Shown: positions 53,070 to 61,538 of the stretch, in pieces
How the letters are laid out: the number at the start of each line of letters is the position of its first letter
How positions within the stretch are numbered: the first letter of the stretch is position 1
NCBI RefSeq assembly: GCF_028747205.1
Contig: NZ_CP112880.1
Span: forward strand, 992,001-1,056,000
DNA length: 64,000 nucleotides
Direction: 5' to 3'
Source: Streptomyces sp. CA-278952
GTDB taxonomy: Bacteria > Actinomycetota > Actinomycetes > Streptomycetales > Streptomycetaceae
The notes under the pieces: generated by a model
The model's input: only the letters and a program-made list of their open reading frames with translations
What the model was told of the DNA's origin: nothing
Databases searched by the model: none
Position numbers and translations under genes: made by a program

Positions 53070-53720
53070 TCAGGAGATCCTTCGGTCGAGCCCCTCCGTG
53101 ACCGACCGGACCGCCGCGTCGGGCGAGTCGCCGGCCGCGATCGCGAAGTCCCGGGTCATGGCCGCCAGGACCTCGTCCGGTCCGTGAGCGCCGATGAGGT
53201 ATCCGGCGTGAGCGAGTTGGGCCAGTCCGTGCATCTGGCAGAAGAGCTGACGCACGAGGAGGTCGGGGTCCGCGTCCGGATGGAAGCGCCCGGCGGCGAT
53301 ACAGCGCCGGATGGCGTCCCGCGGGTGGCGCAGGACGTCCACGCCCATCGCACGGTCCTCGTCCGTGAGCGTGAAGCCGACCAGGGTGGCCCCGCCGAAC
53401 AGGACGGCGTAGACGTCGAGTTCGACACGGGCGAACGCCTGGTAGACGCCGCAGAGTTCGGCGAGCTCCGCCACCGGGTCCTCGCTCCGGGGCACGGCCT
53501 CCACCCGCACCAGGAAGCGGGCGAAGCCTTCACGCGTCAGGGCGCGCACCAACTCGGGCATCGAGCCGAAGTGCGTGTAGACCGCCATGGTCGAGGTCTC
53601 GGCCTCCTTGGCCAGGCGGCGGGCGCTCAGGGCGGCGGGACCTCCCTCGGACAGAATCCGGGCCGCCTCGCTCAGGAGACGGCGGCGCACCTCGGACGGA
53701 TCTCTCTTGAGGGTTGACAC
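53070..53720 (-). CDS. TetR-family repressor
   Basis: A 216-residue regulator: N-terminal helix-turn-helix SARRLAKEAETSTMAVYTHFGSMPELVRAL and a C-terminal ligand/dimer domain with a WHG-like layout. GTG start at 53720; two operators lie in the adjacent divergent promoter. It probably controls itself and the SGNH-like gene. Ligand unknown. At the right edge of the biosynthetic locus but may not belong to it. Confidence 0.9.
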   Translation of the reverse strand: MSTLKRDPSEVRRRLLSEAARILSEGGPAALSARRLAKEAETSTMAVYTHFGSMPELVRALTREGFARFLVRVEAVPRSEDPVAELAELCGVYQAFARVELDVYAVLFGGATLVGFTLTDEDRAMGVDVLRHPRDAIRRCIAAGRFHPDADPDLLVRQLFCQMHGLAQLAHAGYLIGAHGPDEVLAAMTRDFAIAAGDSPDAAVRSVTEGLDRRIS

Positions 53721-53730
53721 CAGCCCATCG

Positions 53731-53765
53731 TAACGCTGTTATGAACCGGACGTATAACGGCGTTA
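53731..53765. promoter_or_regulatory. Two TetR-type operators
   Basis: TAACGCTGTTA (53731-53741) and the perfect palindrome TAACGGCGTTA (53755-53765) are 24 bp apart in the divergent promoter between the TetR and SGNH-like genes. Confidence 0.75.
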
Positions 53766-53788
53766 TGAGCCAGAGGAGTGTGTGGGGA

Positions 53789-54499
53789 ATGTTCGAGCTG
53801 CCACCGCGAAAGGGACCGCTGCGCCTGTCCGAGGCCGACGGTGACATCCACGGGGTCACCGAAGGGCACGGGCCTCCCCTGCGCCTGGCCGTCCTCGGTG
53901 ACTCCGCGGCCGCGGGAGTCGGCGCCCTCAGTCACCGGGAGGCGCTCGCCGGGCAACTCGCTCCCGCGCTGACGGCCCTGACCGGTCAGGGCGTGTCCTG
54001 GCGGGTGACCGCGAGATCCGGGGCCACGGTGGAGTCGGTCCGCCGCGGTCTGGTGCCGCAGCTGACCGACCCGCTGACGTGCTGGACGCCGGACCTCGTG
54101 CTGGTGGCGGTGGGCATCGCCGACGCACGGCAACTGCGCGGCCCCGTCGCCTTCCGGCGCGACGTCGGGCGCCTCGTACGCGACATCCGCCTGCGCCTGG
54201 GCCACGAGGTGCCCGTCGTGTTCGCCGGACTGCCCACCCTCGACCGCGTCGAGTCGGTGGAGCCCAGGGCCGACCGGCTGGTCAAGGGCTATCTCTGGCT
54301 CCTCGACCGGCAGTTGAGAGCTGTGGCGGCCCGGAACGCCGCAACCTTCCACCTGCCGGCGGGATGGCCGCCCCGGATATCCGCGGAATGGCTGGCGGCG
54401 GACCGCTTCAACCTCTCACCGCAGGGCTACCGCGCCTGGGGCCGGACACTGGCCGCGGGCATCGCCCCGCTGGCGGAACAGACGGCCGTCGGCTCCTGA
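53789..54499 (+). CDS. SGNH/GDSL-like protein with altered active site
   Basis: A 236-residue SGNH-fold protein without signal peptide. Block I is LGDSAAAGVGA; the block III region is VAVGIADARQL, lacking the usual Asn; the final block is DRFNLSPQGY, with Asn where the catalytic His is expected in DxxH. It may be weakly active or non-hydrolytic. The ATG at 53789 is chosen because AGAGGAG precedes it; ATG 53765 lies inside an operator. Confidence 0.8.
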   Translation: MFELPPRKGPLRLSEADGDIHGVTEGHGPPLRLAVLGDSAAAGVGALSHREALAGQLAPALTALTGQGVSWRVTARSGATVESVRRGLVPQLTDPLTCWTPDLVLVAVGIADARQLRGPVAFRRDVGRLVRDIRLRLGHEVPVVFAGLPTLDRVESVEPRADRLVKGYLWLLDRQLRAVAARNAATFHLPAGWPPRISAEWLAADRFNLSPQGYRAWGRTLAAGIAPLAEQTAVGS

Positions 54500-54571
54500 G
54501 CGGAACCCTCGACCTGCCGCACGCTCCGGTCGAAGGGGTCGCCATGCTCGTCGTCACCCACGAAGGCGCAC

Positions 54572-54608
54572 AAAAAAAGCGGGCTGTGACCCTGAAGTCA
54601 CAGCCCGC
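54572..54608 (-). terminator. Terminator of tRNA-Leu
   Basis: A perfect 12-bp stem (54579-54590 with 54597-54608) with a 6-base loop is followed on minus by seven T residues (54572-54578), 23 bases after the tRNA 3' end. Confidence 0.9.
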
Positions 54609-54630
54609 ACCCACCTGGTGGGTCATCGCG

Positions 54631-54715
54631 TGTCCGAGGGGGGACTTGAACCCCCACGCCCGATAAAGGGCACTAGCACCTCAAGCTAGCGCGTCTGCCA
54701 TTCCGCCACCCGGAC
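54631..54715 (-). tRNA. tRNA-Leu (anticodon GAG)
   Basis: Minus-strand 85-nt tRNA: acceptor GTCCGGG pairs with CTCGGAC (one G-U), anticodon stem CTAGC/GCTAG surrounds TTGAGGT, giving GAG. A long variable arm (CCC...GGG) and GGTTCAAGTCC T-arm confirm class II tRNA-Leu. CCA is not encoded. The 380-base stretch 54500-54879 otherwise holds only its terminator and the next promoter. Confidence 0.95.
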
Positions 54716-54879
54716 AAGGTGTCTGTCGTTCGCGGTGTGTTCCCCGCGGCGACATGGAAAACAATACCAGGGGTTCGGCCAGGGCTTCACCCGCATATCC
54801 GGTGGTCAGTGCGGTGCGGCGTGCCGGTGGGAGCTCGGCCTCCCCGGTCCTCGGGGGTCGCGGGGCTACCTTCGCGTCC

Positions 54880-56181
54880 ATGACTGATCGCGGCTACCGC
54901 CGGCCCCGTCCGCTGTCCCCTCTGCGTGAGCATCTGCGCGACACGTTCTGGTCCGCCCCGATCATGGGGTTCGTCTGCGTGTTCGTGCTGTGGTTGGTCG
55001 CCACCGAACTGGACGACGCGATCGTCGCGCTGCTCCAGCGGGAGGAGGCGTACGACGAGCTGGGCGAGCTGATGGCGTTCTCCCAGGACGCGAAGACGAT
55101 CGTCGCCACGATCAGTTCGGCGATGATGACCTTCATCGGCGTCGTGTTCAGCATCTCGCTGGTCGCGGTGCAGATGGCGAGCGGCCAGCTGACGCCCCGG
55201 GTGGTGCGGATCTTCGTCAGGAGCCGGATCAGCAAGCTCACGCTGACGGTGTTCCTGGCGACGTTCCTCTTCTCACTGCTGGTGCTCTCCTCGTACGAGA
55301 GCGAGAGCGATCCCCGCCGGGTGGTCTCGGTCCCGCTGGTGCAGAGCCTGCTCATCCTGGTGATGCTCGGGCTGAGTCTGCTGCTCTTCGTCGTCTACGT
55401 GAGCGCGACGCTGCGGCTGATGCAGGTGGGGCCGGTCGTGGACAGGATCGCGCGCGACTCGTTCCGGGTGCTGGGCCGGATGCCGAGCGGGCCGCGGGGC
55501 GAGGACGAGCCGGGGCCCGAGACCGCGCGGGTGCTGCACGAGGGGCGGGCCGGGGTGCTGCGGGACGTGAACACGGCGCGGCTGGTCCGGGCCGCGCGGC
55601 GGCAGGACGTCGTGCTGCGGCTCATTCCGCGCATCGGGGACTTCGTGGTGCCGGGGACGCCGGTGCTCGCCGTCCACGGCGGGTCCGTGCCGCCGCGCCG
55701 GCTGCGGTACGCGGTCTCCGTCTCGGTGGAGCGGACCCTGCACCAGGATCTGGCGTTCGGGCTGCGTCAGCTCGCCGACATCGCGCTGCGGGCCCTGTCG
55801 ACGTCGGTGAACGATCCGACCACCGCCGTGCAGTGCCTGGACCGGATCGTGCAGTTCCTCGCGGCCGTGGCGCACCTGCCGCTCGGGGCCGTCCACCACC
55901 GGGACCGGGACGGGCGGGTACGCCTGGTGCAGGACGGTCCGGAGTGGGACGACCTGGTCGACCTCGCCTTCGAGGAGATCCGGTGGTGTGTCTCCGGCAG
56001 TCCCCAGGTGACGCGCCGGCTCATGGCTGGGCTGGACGACCTGCTGCTGCTCGTCCCGGAGGACCGGAAGAAGTCGCTGGTCAGGCATCGTGCGCTGCTC
56101 GTCCAGACCGTGGAGCGCACGGTGGCGGTGGCCGCCGACCGGGAGTTCGCCCTGCTTCCGGACCGGCAGGGCATCGGGTAG
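54880..56181 (+). CDS. DUF2254-family membrane protein
   Basis: A 433-residue protein with about four membrane helices in the first 220 residues (IMGFVCVFVLWLVATEL, MMTFIGVVFSISLVAVQMASGQLTPRVVR, LTLTVFLATFLFSLLVL, SLLILVMLGLSLLLFVVYV) and a large soluble C-terminal domain. The MASGQLTPRVVR loop is typical of DUF2254. Function unknown. ATG at 54880 lacks a clear ribosome site and may be near the transcript start. Confidence 0.85.
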   Translation: MTDRGYRRPRPLSPLREHLRDTFWSAPIMGFVCVFVLWLVATELDDAIVALLQREEAYDELGELMAFSQDAKTIVATISSAMMTFIGVVFSISLVAVQMASGQLTPRVVRIFVRSRISKLTLTVFLATFLFSLLVLSSYESESDPRRVVSVPLVQSLLILVMLGLSLLLFVVYVSATLRLMQVGPVVDRIARDSFRVLGRMPSGPRGEDEPGPETARVLHEGRAGVLRDVNTARLVRAARRQDVVLRLIPRIGDFVVPGTPVLAVHGGSVPPRRLRYAVSVSVERTLHQDLAFGLRQLADIALRALSTSVNDPTTAVQCLDRIVQFLAAVAHLPLGAVHHRDRDGRVRLVQDGPEWDDLVDLAFEEIRWCVSGSPQVTRRLMAGLDDLLLLVPEDRKKSLVRHRALLVQTVERTVAVAADREFALLPDRQGIG

Positions 56182-56204
56182 GGCCGGACCGTGGTGAGCG
56201 GTCC

Positions 56205-56238
56205 GCCCTGACCGCCGGGGGACTCCGGCGGTCAGGGC
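56205..56238. terminator. Bidirectional terminator
   Basis: A perfect 14-bp stem with a 6-base loop between the convergent DUF2254 and Tat-exported TIM-barrel genes. Confidence 0.85.
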
Positions 56239-56246
56239 TTCACGCA

Positions 56247-57335
56247 TCAGTCGGCGCAGCGGCCCTCGCGCAGGGAGTGCAGGTGCTCGCTCGACTTGCG
56301 GGCGAACGCGAGCGACTCGACCGGGTTGTCGTGCTCCGCCTGCCAGTGGTGGTAGGTCCGGCCGCGGTGGGTGCGCTTGGTGACCTTGGACAGGAAGGTC
56401 TTGTAGTCGATGTCCCCGTCGCCCACGTCCGACATGCGGTAGCCGTCGCGGGTCGTCTCGTCGCGGACCCCGTCCTTGACGTGGAAGAGCGGGTAGCGGT
56501 CCGGGTGCTTCAGGACGTACTTCAGCGGGTCGAGGGGGGCCGGGCTGCCGTCCGCGCGCTTGCTGAAGCGGAACTGGGCGCAGTAGGCCCAGTAGATGTC
56601 CAGCTCCAGGTAGACGAGGTCCGGGTCGGTCTCGGCGAGCAGGACGTCGTAGAGGCGCACGTTCGGCTTGTCGGTCGCGAAGGAGAATTCCTCGGCGTGG
56701 TTGTGCTGGTAGAACTTCATGCCGCGCTTGCGGGCGGCCGCCCCGTACGTGTTGAACTCCTCCGCGGCCCGCTTCCAGCCGTCGACCGTGGAGCCGTAGC
56801 GGAACGGGCCCGAGGCCGTGCCGATGTGCTTGAGGCCGAGCGCCTGGGCGTCGTCGAGGACCTTGTCCAGGTTCTGGGCGAAGGTGTACGCGCCGGGGTT
56901 GTTGTCGTCGTAGTAGCCGACGTGGCTGCCGATCGGGTTGAGTCCGTGGTCCCGGGCCAGCCGCTTGAGCTGGGCCAGGGTGATGGGACCGGCCGAGCCC
57001 TGGGTGTACCCCGCCAGTTCGATCTCGTCGTAGCCGTACTTCTCCAGTTCGGCGAAGACCGGCGCGAAGCCGAGTGTGGAGATCTGGTCGCGGAGGCTGT
57101 AGAGCTGGATGCCGAGGCGGCCGGGCGGCAGGACGGGCTTGCCCTTGCCGCGGCCGTGCCCGTGGTCATGTCCGTGACCGTGGCCGTTGCCGTGTCCCTG
57201 GCCTCGGTCGCGGCTGTCGGCCTGGGCGCTCGCCGTGCCGATGATGGTGGCGGCAGTGGCTCCGGCGGCGACACCGAGGATGTTGCGGCGGCTCAGTCTG
57301 CGGGCGAGTTCGGTGTCCTTGGAGGTGCGGCTCAT
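56247..57335 (-). CDS. Tat-exported TIM-barrel sugar isomerase-like protein
   Basis: A 362-residue protein with a twin-arginine signal (LSRRNILGVAAGATAATIIG; cleavage near SAQA). A His/Gly-rich repeat follows (HGNGHGHGHDHGHGRGKG, about 51-68), probably a metal-binding or flexible linker. The body (LGIQLYSLRDQI...ELAGYTQG...HFKDGV-like VKDGVRDE) is an AP endonuclease 2/xylose isomerase-like TIM barrel. Last gene of the Ebo-type operon, 67 bases after the phosphodiesterase. Function in the pathway unknown. Confidence 0.87.
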   Translation of the reverse strand: MSRTSKDTELARRLSRRNILGVAAGATAATIIGTASAQADSRDRGQGHGNGHGHGHDHGHGRGKGKPVLPPGRLGIQLYSLRDQISTLGFAPVFAELEKYGYDEIELAGYTQGSAGPITLAQLKRLARDHGLNPIGSHVGYYDDNNPGAYTFAQNLDKVLDDAQALGLKHIGTASGPFRYGSTVDGWKRAAEEFNTYGAAARKRGMKFYQHNHAEEFSFATDKPNVRLYDVLLAETDPDLVYLELDIYWAYCAQFRFSKRADGSPAPLDPLKYVLKHPDRYPLFHVKDGVRDETTRDGYRMSDVGDGDIDYKTFLSKVTKRTHRGRTYHHWQAEHDNPVESLAFARKSSEHLHSLREGRCAD

Positions 57336-57402
57336 GTTCGGGTGTCTCCCTTGCTGACCTGACGGGGTGAGTGGTGCGGTGCCGGGCGCGTGACGGGGAA
57401 TG

Positions 57403-58821
57403 TCAGTGCAGTCCGGCAAGCTGGAGGAGCAGGGACTTCACTTCGGTGGCCCTGACCCGGTCGGTGAACGCGTGGGGGGTGGAGCAGAGGATGAGCGGAC
57501 CTTCGTCGTCGCTCTCGGGGAGGCGGCCGTGGCTGCCGCGAATAGGTGAGGGGTCCAGGGGGACGACCGCCATGCGGTAGCGCATGCCGAGCTTCTTGCG
57601 GGCGACCGCCGAGACGGCCTTGACCCGGACGTAGGGGTCCTGGGGGTCCATGAAGAGCTCGACGGGGTCGTAGCCGGGTTTGCGGTGGATCTCGACGAGC
57701 TGGGCGAAGTCGGGGGCGCGGGCGTCGTCGAGCCAGTAGTAGTACGTGAACCAGGCGTCCTTCTCCGCGACGGCGACCAGTTCGCCGGAGCGGGGGTGGT
57801 CCAGGTGGTGCGCCTTCTTGCCCTCGTCGTCGAGGAGCTGCTCGATGCCCGGCAGGTCCGCCAGGGCCGCCCGGGTCGCTTCCAGGTCCTCGGGGCGGCG
57901 TACGTAGATGTGGGCGAGCTGGTGGTCGGCGACGGCGAAGGCCCGGGAGGTCATCGGGTCCAGGTATTCCATGCCGTCCTGGGTGTGGACCTCCAGGAGT
58001 CCCGCCCGGCGCAGGGCGCGGTTGATGTCGACCGGGCGGTCGACGCGGGTGATGCCGTATTCGGAGAGCGCGACGACGGTACGCCCCTCGGCGCGGGCGT
58101 CGGCCAGGAGCGGGGCGATGGCCCGGTCGAGATCGGTGGCGGCCCGGTGGGAGCGGGGGTCGTCGGGGCCGTAGCGCTGGAGGTCGTAGTCGAGGTGGGG
58201 CAGGTAGCAGAGGGCGAGGTCGGGGGCGCGGGTGGCGATGATGTGCCGGGTGGCGTCGATGATCCACTGGGAGGAGACGAGGTCGGCGCCGGGGCCCCAG
58301 AAGTGGAAGAGGGGGAAGGTGCCGAGTCTGTCGGTGAGTTCGTCGTGCAGGGCGGGGGGCCGGGTGTAGCAGTCGGGTTCCTTGCGGCCGTCGGCGTAGT
58401 AGACGGGGCGCGGGGTGACCGTCCAGTCGGTGTCGGCGCCCATCGCGTACCACCAGCAGATGTTGGCGACGGTGTAGCCGGGGTGGGCGCGGCGGGCCGC
58501 GTCCCACAGCTTGTCGCCCTCGACGAGCCCGTTGTGCTGGCGCCACAGCAGGACGTCGCCGAGCTCGCGGAAGTACCAGCCGTTGGCGACGATGCCGTGT
58601 TCGGCGGGCATCGTGCCGGTGAGGAAGGTCGACTGGGCGGCGCAGGTGACGGCCGGCAGAACGGTGGAGAGGGATGCCTTCGCGCCCTGCTCCCCCATGG
58701 CCCGGAGGTTCGGCATGTGGGCCAGGAGCTGCGGGGTGAGGCCGACGACGTCGAGGACCAGGAGGGGGGTGGGGCCGCCGGTCTCCTGTGCGGTTTCCGT
58801 GCCGGGTTCGGGAGCGCTCAT
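57403..58821 (-). CDS. EboF-like nucleotide pyrophosphatase/phosphodiesterase
   Basis: A 472-residue alkaline-phosphatase-superfamily enzyme. D24 (VLDVVG), nucleophile T59 in PAVTCAAQSTFLTG and the AEHGIVANGWYFRELG segment define the NPP group; further metal ligands lie in LPHLDYDLQRYGPDD and ADHQLAH. In the Ebo operon this position is EboF, an alkaline phosphatase-family protein. It lacks a signal peptide. ATGA overlap with EboE. Confidence 0.87.
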   Translation of the reverse strand: MSAPEPGTETAQETGGPTPLLVLDVVGLTPQLLAHMPNLRAMGEQGAKASLSTVLPAVTCAAQSTFLTGTMPAEHGIVANGWYFRELGDVLLWRQHNGLVEGDKLWDAARRAHPGYTVANICWWYAMGADTDWTVTPRPVYYADGRKEPDCYTRPPALHDELTDRLGTFPLFHFWGPGADLVSSQWIIDATRHIIATRAPDLALCYLPHLDYDLQRYGPDDPRSHRAATDLDRAIAPLLADARAEGRTVVALSEYGITRVDRPVDINRALRRAGLLEVHTQDGMEYLDPMTSRAFAVADHQLAHIYVRRPEDLEATRAALADLPGIEQLLDDEGKKAHHLDHPRSGELVAVAEKDAWFTYYYWLDDARAPDFAQLVEIHRKPGYDPVELFMDPQDPYVRVKAVSAVARKKLGMRYRMAVVPLDPSPIRGSHGRLPESDDEGPLILCSTPHAFTDRVRATEVKSLLLQLAGLH

Positions 58822-59993
58822 GGCAGTTCCTTGAGGCCGAGGTCGACCAGGAGGTCGCGGGCGAGGGTGAGTTCGGCGGCGATGCCGTCGGCGAGCTGGG
58901 TGCGGGTGCGGGGGCGCAGTTCGGCGGGCAGCGCCTGCCAGGTGTACGTCTCCACCTCCAGGTGCCGGGTCAGGGGCACGGGTCCGCCGACGAGCCGGGC
59001 GAGCGTGTCGCGGAGCACGGGCAGCGTCGAGGTCAGCGGGGGCGCCGGGGGTGCGTGGAGCGGTACGTGGAAGTGGGCGCGCCAGGGGGTGCTGTCCGGG
59101 AGCGCCCGGCCGGTGACGGCTTCGTCCAGGTCGTCGGTGCCGCGCAGTCCGGCGGCCGTGCGGGTACGGGTCTGGTGAAGGAAGCGGGGTTCGGCGAACG
59201 CGGCGAGCGCGGTGCGGACCTCGGGCAGGTGGGGGTGGTCGGCGTGCAGGGCGGCGGAGAGCTGGGACTTGACGACGCGGATGCCGGCGGCGGCCAGGGC
59301 GTCGAGTGCGGTGCCGGGGTCCTCGAAGGAGGTGGCGAGGTGGCAGGTGTCGACGCAGATGCCGATCCGGTCGTGGGCCACGTCGGTGAGCGGGGCGATG
59401 GCGTCGGCGGTCGTCTCGACCGTGCAGCCCGGTTCCGGTTCGAGGCCGACGCGGATGGACTTGCCGGTCATCTCGGCCAGGACGTCGAGGCGCTGGGCGA
59501 GTGTGGTGAGGGCTGCGCGTGCGGTGCGGGCCGCCTCGGGGTCGCCGTCGTAGGGGGTGCGCCAGGCGAGCGGCAGGGTGGAGATGGTGCCTTCGGTGGC
59601 GTCGTCCGGGAGGAGGGCGGCCAGGAGGCGGGCCAGGTCGGTGGTGTGGGCCAGGCGGTCGGGTTCCGTCCAGTCCGGCCGGTAGACCCGGTACTTGACC
59701 TCGTCGGCGCCGAACCCTTCGTAGGGGAAGCCGTTGAGGGTGACCACTTCCAGGCCGCGGCTGTCGAGTTCGGCGCGCAGGGCGCGGAGTTCGGCGGGGT
59801 CGTTGATCAGGGCGCGGGCCGCGTCGCGGGCGAGCCAGAGTCCGATGCCGAGCCGGTCCCGGCCGAGTCGGCGGCGGACGGGTTCGCAGTGGTCGCGGAG
59901 CTGGGCGCGGACGCCGTCCAGGGTTTCGGCGGGGTGGACGTTGGTGCAGTAGGCGAGGTGGACCGTCGAGCCGTCCGGGTGGCGGAAGCGCAT
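58818..59993 (-). CDS. eboE: EboE-like TIM-barrel protein
   Basis: A 391-residue TIM-barrel protein with AYCTNVHPAETLDGVRAQLRDH at the N-terminus, LEVVTLNGFPYEGFGADEVKYRVYRPDW and VGLEPEPGC, matching metabolite traffic protein EboE. Ebo proteins are implicated in moving a metabolite precursor to the cell envelope in cyanobacteria; role in Streptomyces unknown. It lies seven bases after the TatD-like gene. Confidence 0.87.
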   Translation of the reverse strand: MRFRHPDGSTVHLAYCTNVHPAETLDGVRAQLRDHCEPVRRRLGRDRLGIGLWLARDAARALINDPAELRALRAELDSRGLEVVTLNGFPYEGFGADEVKYRVYRPDWTEPDRLAHTTDLARLLAALLPDDATEGTISTLPLAWRTPYDGDPEAARTARAALTTLAQRLDVLAEMTGKSIRVGLEPEPGCTVETTADAIAPLTDVAHDRIGICVDTCHLATSFEDPGTALDALAAAGIRVVKSQLSAALHADHPHLPEVRTALAAFAEPRFLHQTRTRTAAGLRGTDDLDEAVTGRALPDSTPWRAHFHVPLHAPPAPPLTSTLPVLRDTLARLVGGPVPLTRHLEVETYTWQALPAELRPRTRTQLADGIAAELTLARDLLVDLGLKELP

Positions 59994-60000
59994 GGCCGCC

Positions 60001-60849
60001 TCACTCCCCGCCGCGCAGGATGGAGTTGCCCTCGTGCAGTGGGTCGGGGGCCGGGACGTCCAGCTGGAGGCGGCCGCTCTGGCCGTAGAAGGCGACCGGG
60101 TTGCGCCACAGCACCTGGTCGACGTCGTCCTCGGTGAAGCCGGCCTTCAGCATGGCGTCGGCGACCTTGCGGGTCTTGAGGGGGTCGCTCTTTCCCCAGT
60201 CGGCGGCCGAGTTGACGATCATCTTCTCGGTGCCGTGGTTCCGGAGGATGGCGACCATCCGGTCCTCGTCCATCTTGGTGTCCGGGTAGATGGAGAATCC
60301 GGCCCAGCAGCCGCTGTCGGTGGCGGCCTTTACCGTTGTCTCATTGAGGTGATCGAGCAGGACGTGCTCCGGGGGGAGGTTCGATTCGCGGATGACGTCG
60401 ATGGTGCGGTGCAGACCGGCGAGCTTGTCGCGGTGCGGGGTGTGGACGAGGGCGGGCAGCCCGTGGTCGGCGGCGAGCTGGAGCTGGGCGGCCAGGGCGT
60501 GGTCCTCGGCCGGGGTCATGGAGTCGTAGCCGATCTCGCCGACGGCGACTACCCCGTCCTTCACGAGGTAGCGGGGCAGCGCGTCCAGGACGGGGGTACA
60601 GCGGGGGTCGTTCGCCTCCTTGGGGTTGAGGGCGAGCGTGCAGTGGTGCGCGATGCCGTACTGGGAGGCGCGGAAGGGCTCCCAGCCGAGGAGCGCGTCG
60701 AAGTAGTCGAAGAAGCTGGCGGGCGAGGTGCGGGGCTGGCCGAGCCAGAAGGAGGGTTCGACGAGCGCGCGGACCCCCGCGTCGTACATCGCCTGATAGT
60801 CGTCGGTGGTGCGGGAGGTCATGTGGATGTGGGGGTCGAAGATGCGCAT
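60001..60849 (-). CDS. eboB: TatD-family hydrolase (EboB-like)
   Basis: A 282-residue metal-dependent hydrolase. HIH at 7-9 (FDPHIHMTS), VGEIGYD, VHTPHRDK and the DHLNETT and NSAADWG segments provide the metal ligands of the amidohydrolase barrel. It overlaps the EboA stop (TGATG). In Ebo operons this is EboB. Confidence 0.9.
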   Translation of the reverse strand: MRIFDPHIHMTSRTTDDYQAMYDAGVRALVEPSFWLGQPRTSPASFFDYFDALLGWEPFRASQYGIAHHCTLALNPKEANDPRCTPVLDALPRYLVKDGVVAVGEIGYDSMTPAEDHALAAQLQLAADHGLPALVHTPHRDKLAGLHRTIDVIRESNLPPEHVLLDHLNETTVKAATDSGCWAGFSIYPDTKMDEDRMVAILRNHGTEKMIVNSAADWGKSDPLKTRKVADAMLKAGFTEDDVDQVLWRNPVAFYGQSGRLQLDVPAPDPLHEGNSILRGGE

Positions 60850-61538
60850 CAGGACTCCTCCGTGGGGGCGGGGGCTGCGGGAGCCGCGGTCGGCGGGGCC
60901 AGGTGGGCGCCCTCGTCGGCCGGGGCGGTGAGGTCGAGGACCGTGCGCAGGTCTTCGGGGACGGTGCGGCCCGCGGCGGTGCGTTCGGCGGCGAAGTCGC
61001 CGAGCATGCGGCCGAGTTCGGCGTCTCCCCGGGCCCGGTCGCCGAGCCGGGCGACGGCCGCGACCGGCACCTCGGTGAACAGGCACTTCAGTACGGCGTG
61101 CCGCCAGGCGTGGGTGTCCAGGTGGTCGGCGGCGTAGGGACCGACGGCCGCGGCGACCAGCCGGGTGTCGTTGGCGCGCAGGGCGTCCTCGACGAGCGGG
61201 AGCGCTGTGGAGCCGAGGTCGAGGCGGTGCAGGGTGAGCAGGACGGCGCGGCGTTCGGCGGCGGTGCCCTGTTCGTAGAGCCGGGTGACGGAGGGCAGCG
61301 TGGCGCGTGCCTCGATGAGCAGGAGGGAGCGTACGGAGTCGGCGTGCTCGAGGCCGCAGTGCCGGCCGGCGGCGGCGTAGCGCAGCTCCCAGGGCGGGGA
61401 GGTGTACGGGCCGGCCGCCTCCCGGCCGGGGGCGTCGGGCGTGGCCGCGTCGTGGGCGGCCTCGGCCAGGGCCTCGTCGAGCCAGGCCCGGGCGGCTCCG
61501 CCGAGTCGGGCGTCGAGTTCCTCGCGGGAGTTCAGCAC
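60849..61538 (-). CDS. eboA: EboA-domain protein
   Basis: A 229-residue mostly helical protein (WELRYAAAGRHCGLEHADSV; RRAVLLTLHRLD; DTHAWRHAVLKCLFTEVPVAAV) matching the EboA family, of unknown biochemical role. The C-terminus is an Ala/Pro tail. GTG at 61538 has GGGGAGG upstream and overlaps the previous gene by seven bases. Confidence 0.85.
   Translation of the reverse strand: MLNSREELDARLGGAARAWLDEALAEAAHDAATPDAPGREAAGPYTSPPWELRYAAAGRHCGLEHADSVRSLLLIEARATLPSVTRLYEQGTAAERRAVLLTLHRLDLGSTALPLVEDALRANDTRLVAAAVGPYAADHLDTHAWRHAVLKCLFTEVPVAAVARLGDRARGDAELGRMLGDFAAERTAAGRTVPEDLRTVLDLTAPADEGAHLAPPTAAPAAPAPTEES

Noticed and set aside
54631..54715. Integration site (attB) at tRNA-Leu
   Set aside because: No integrase, excisionase or duplicated tRNA 3' end seen in the window.
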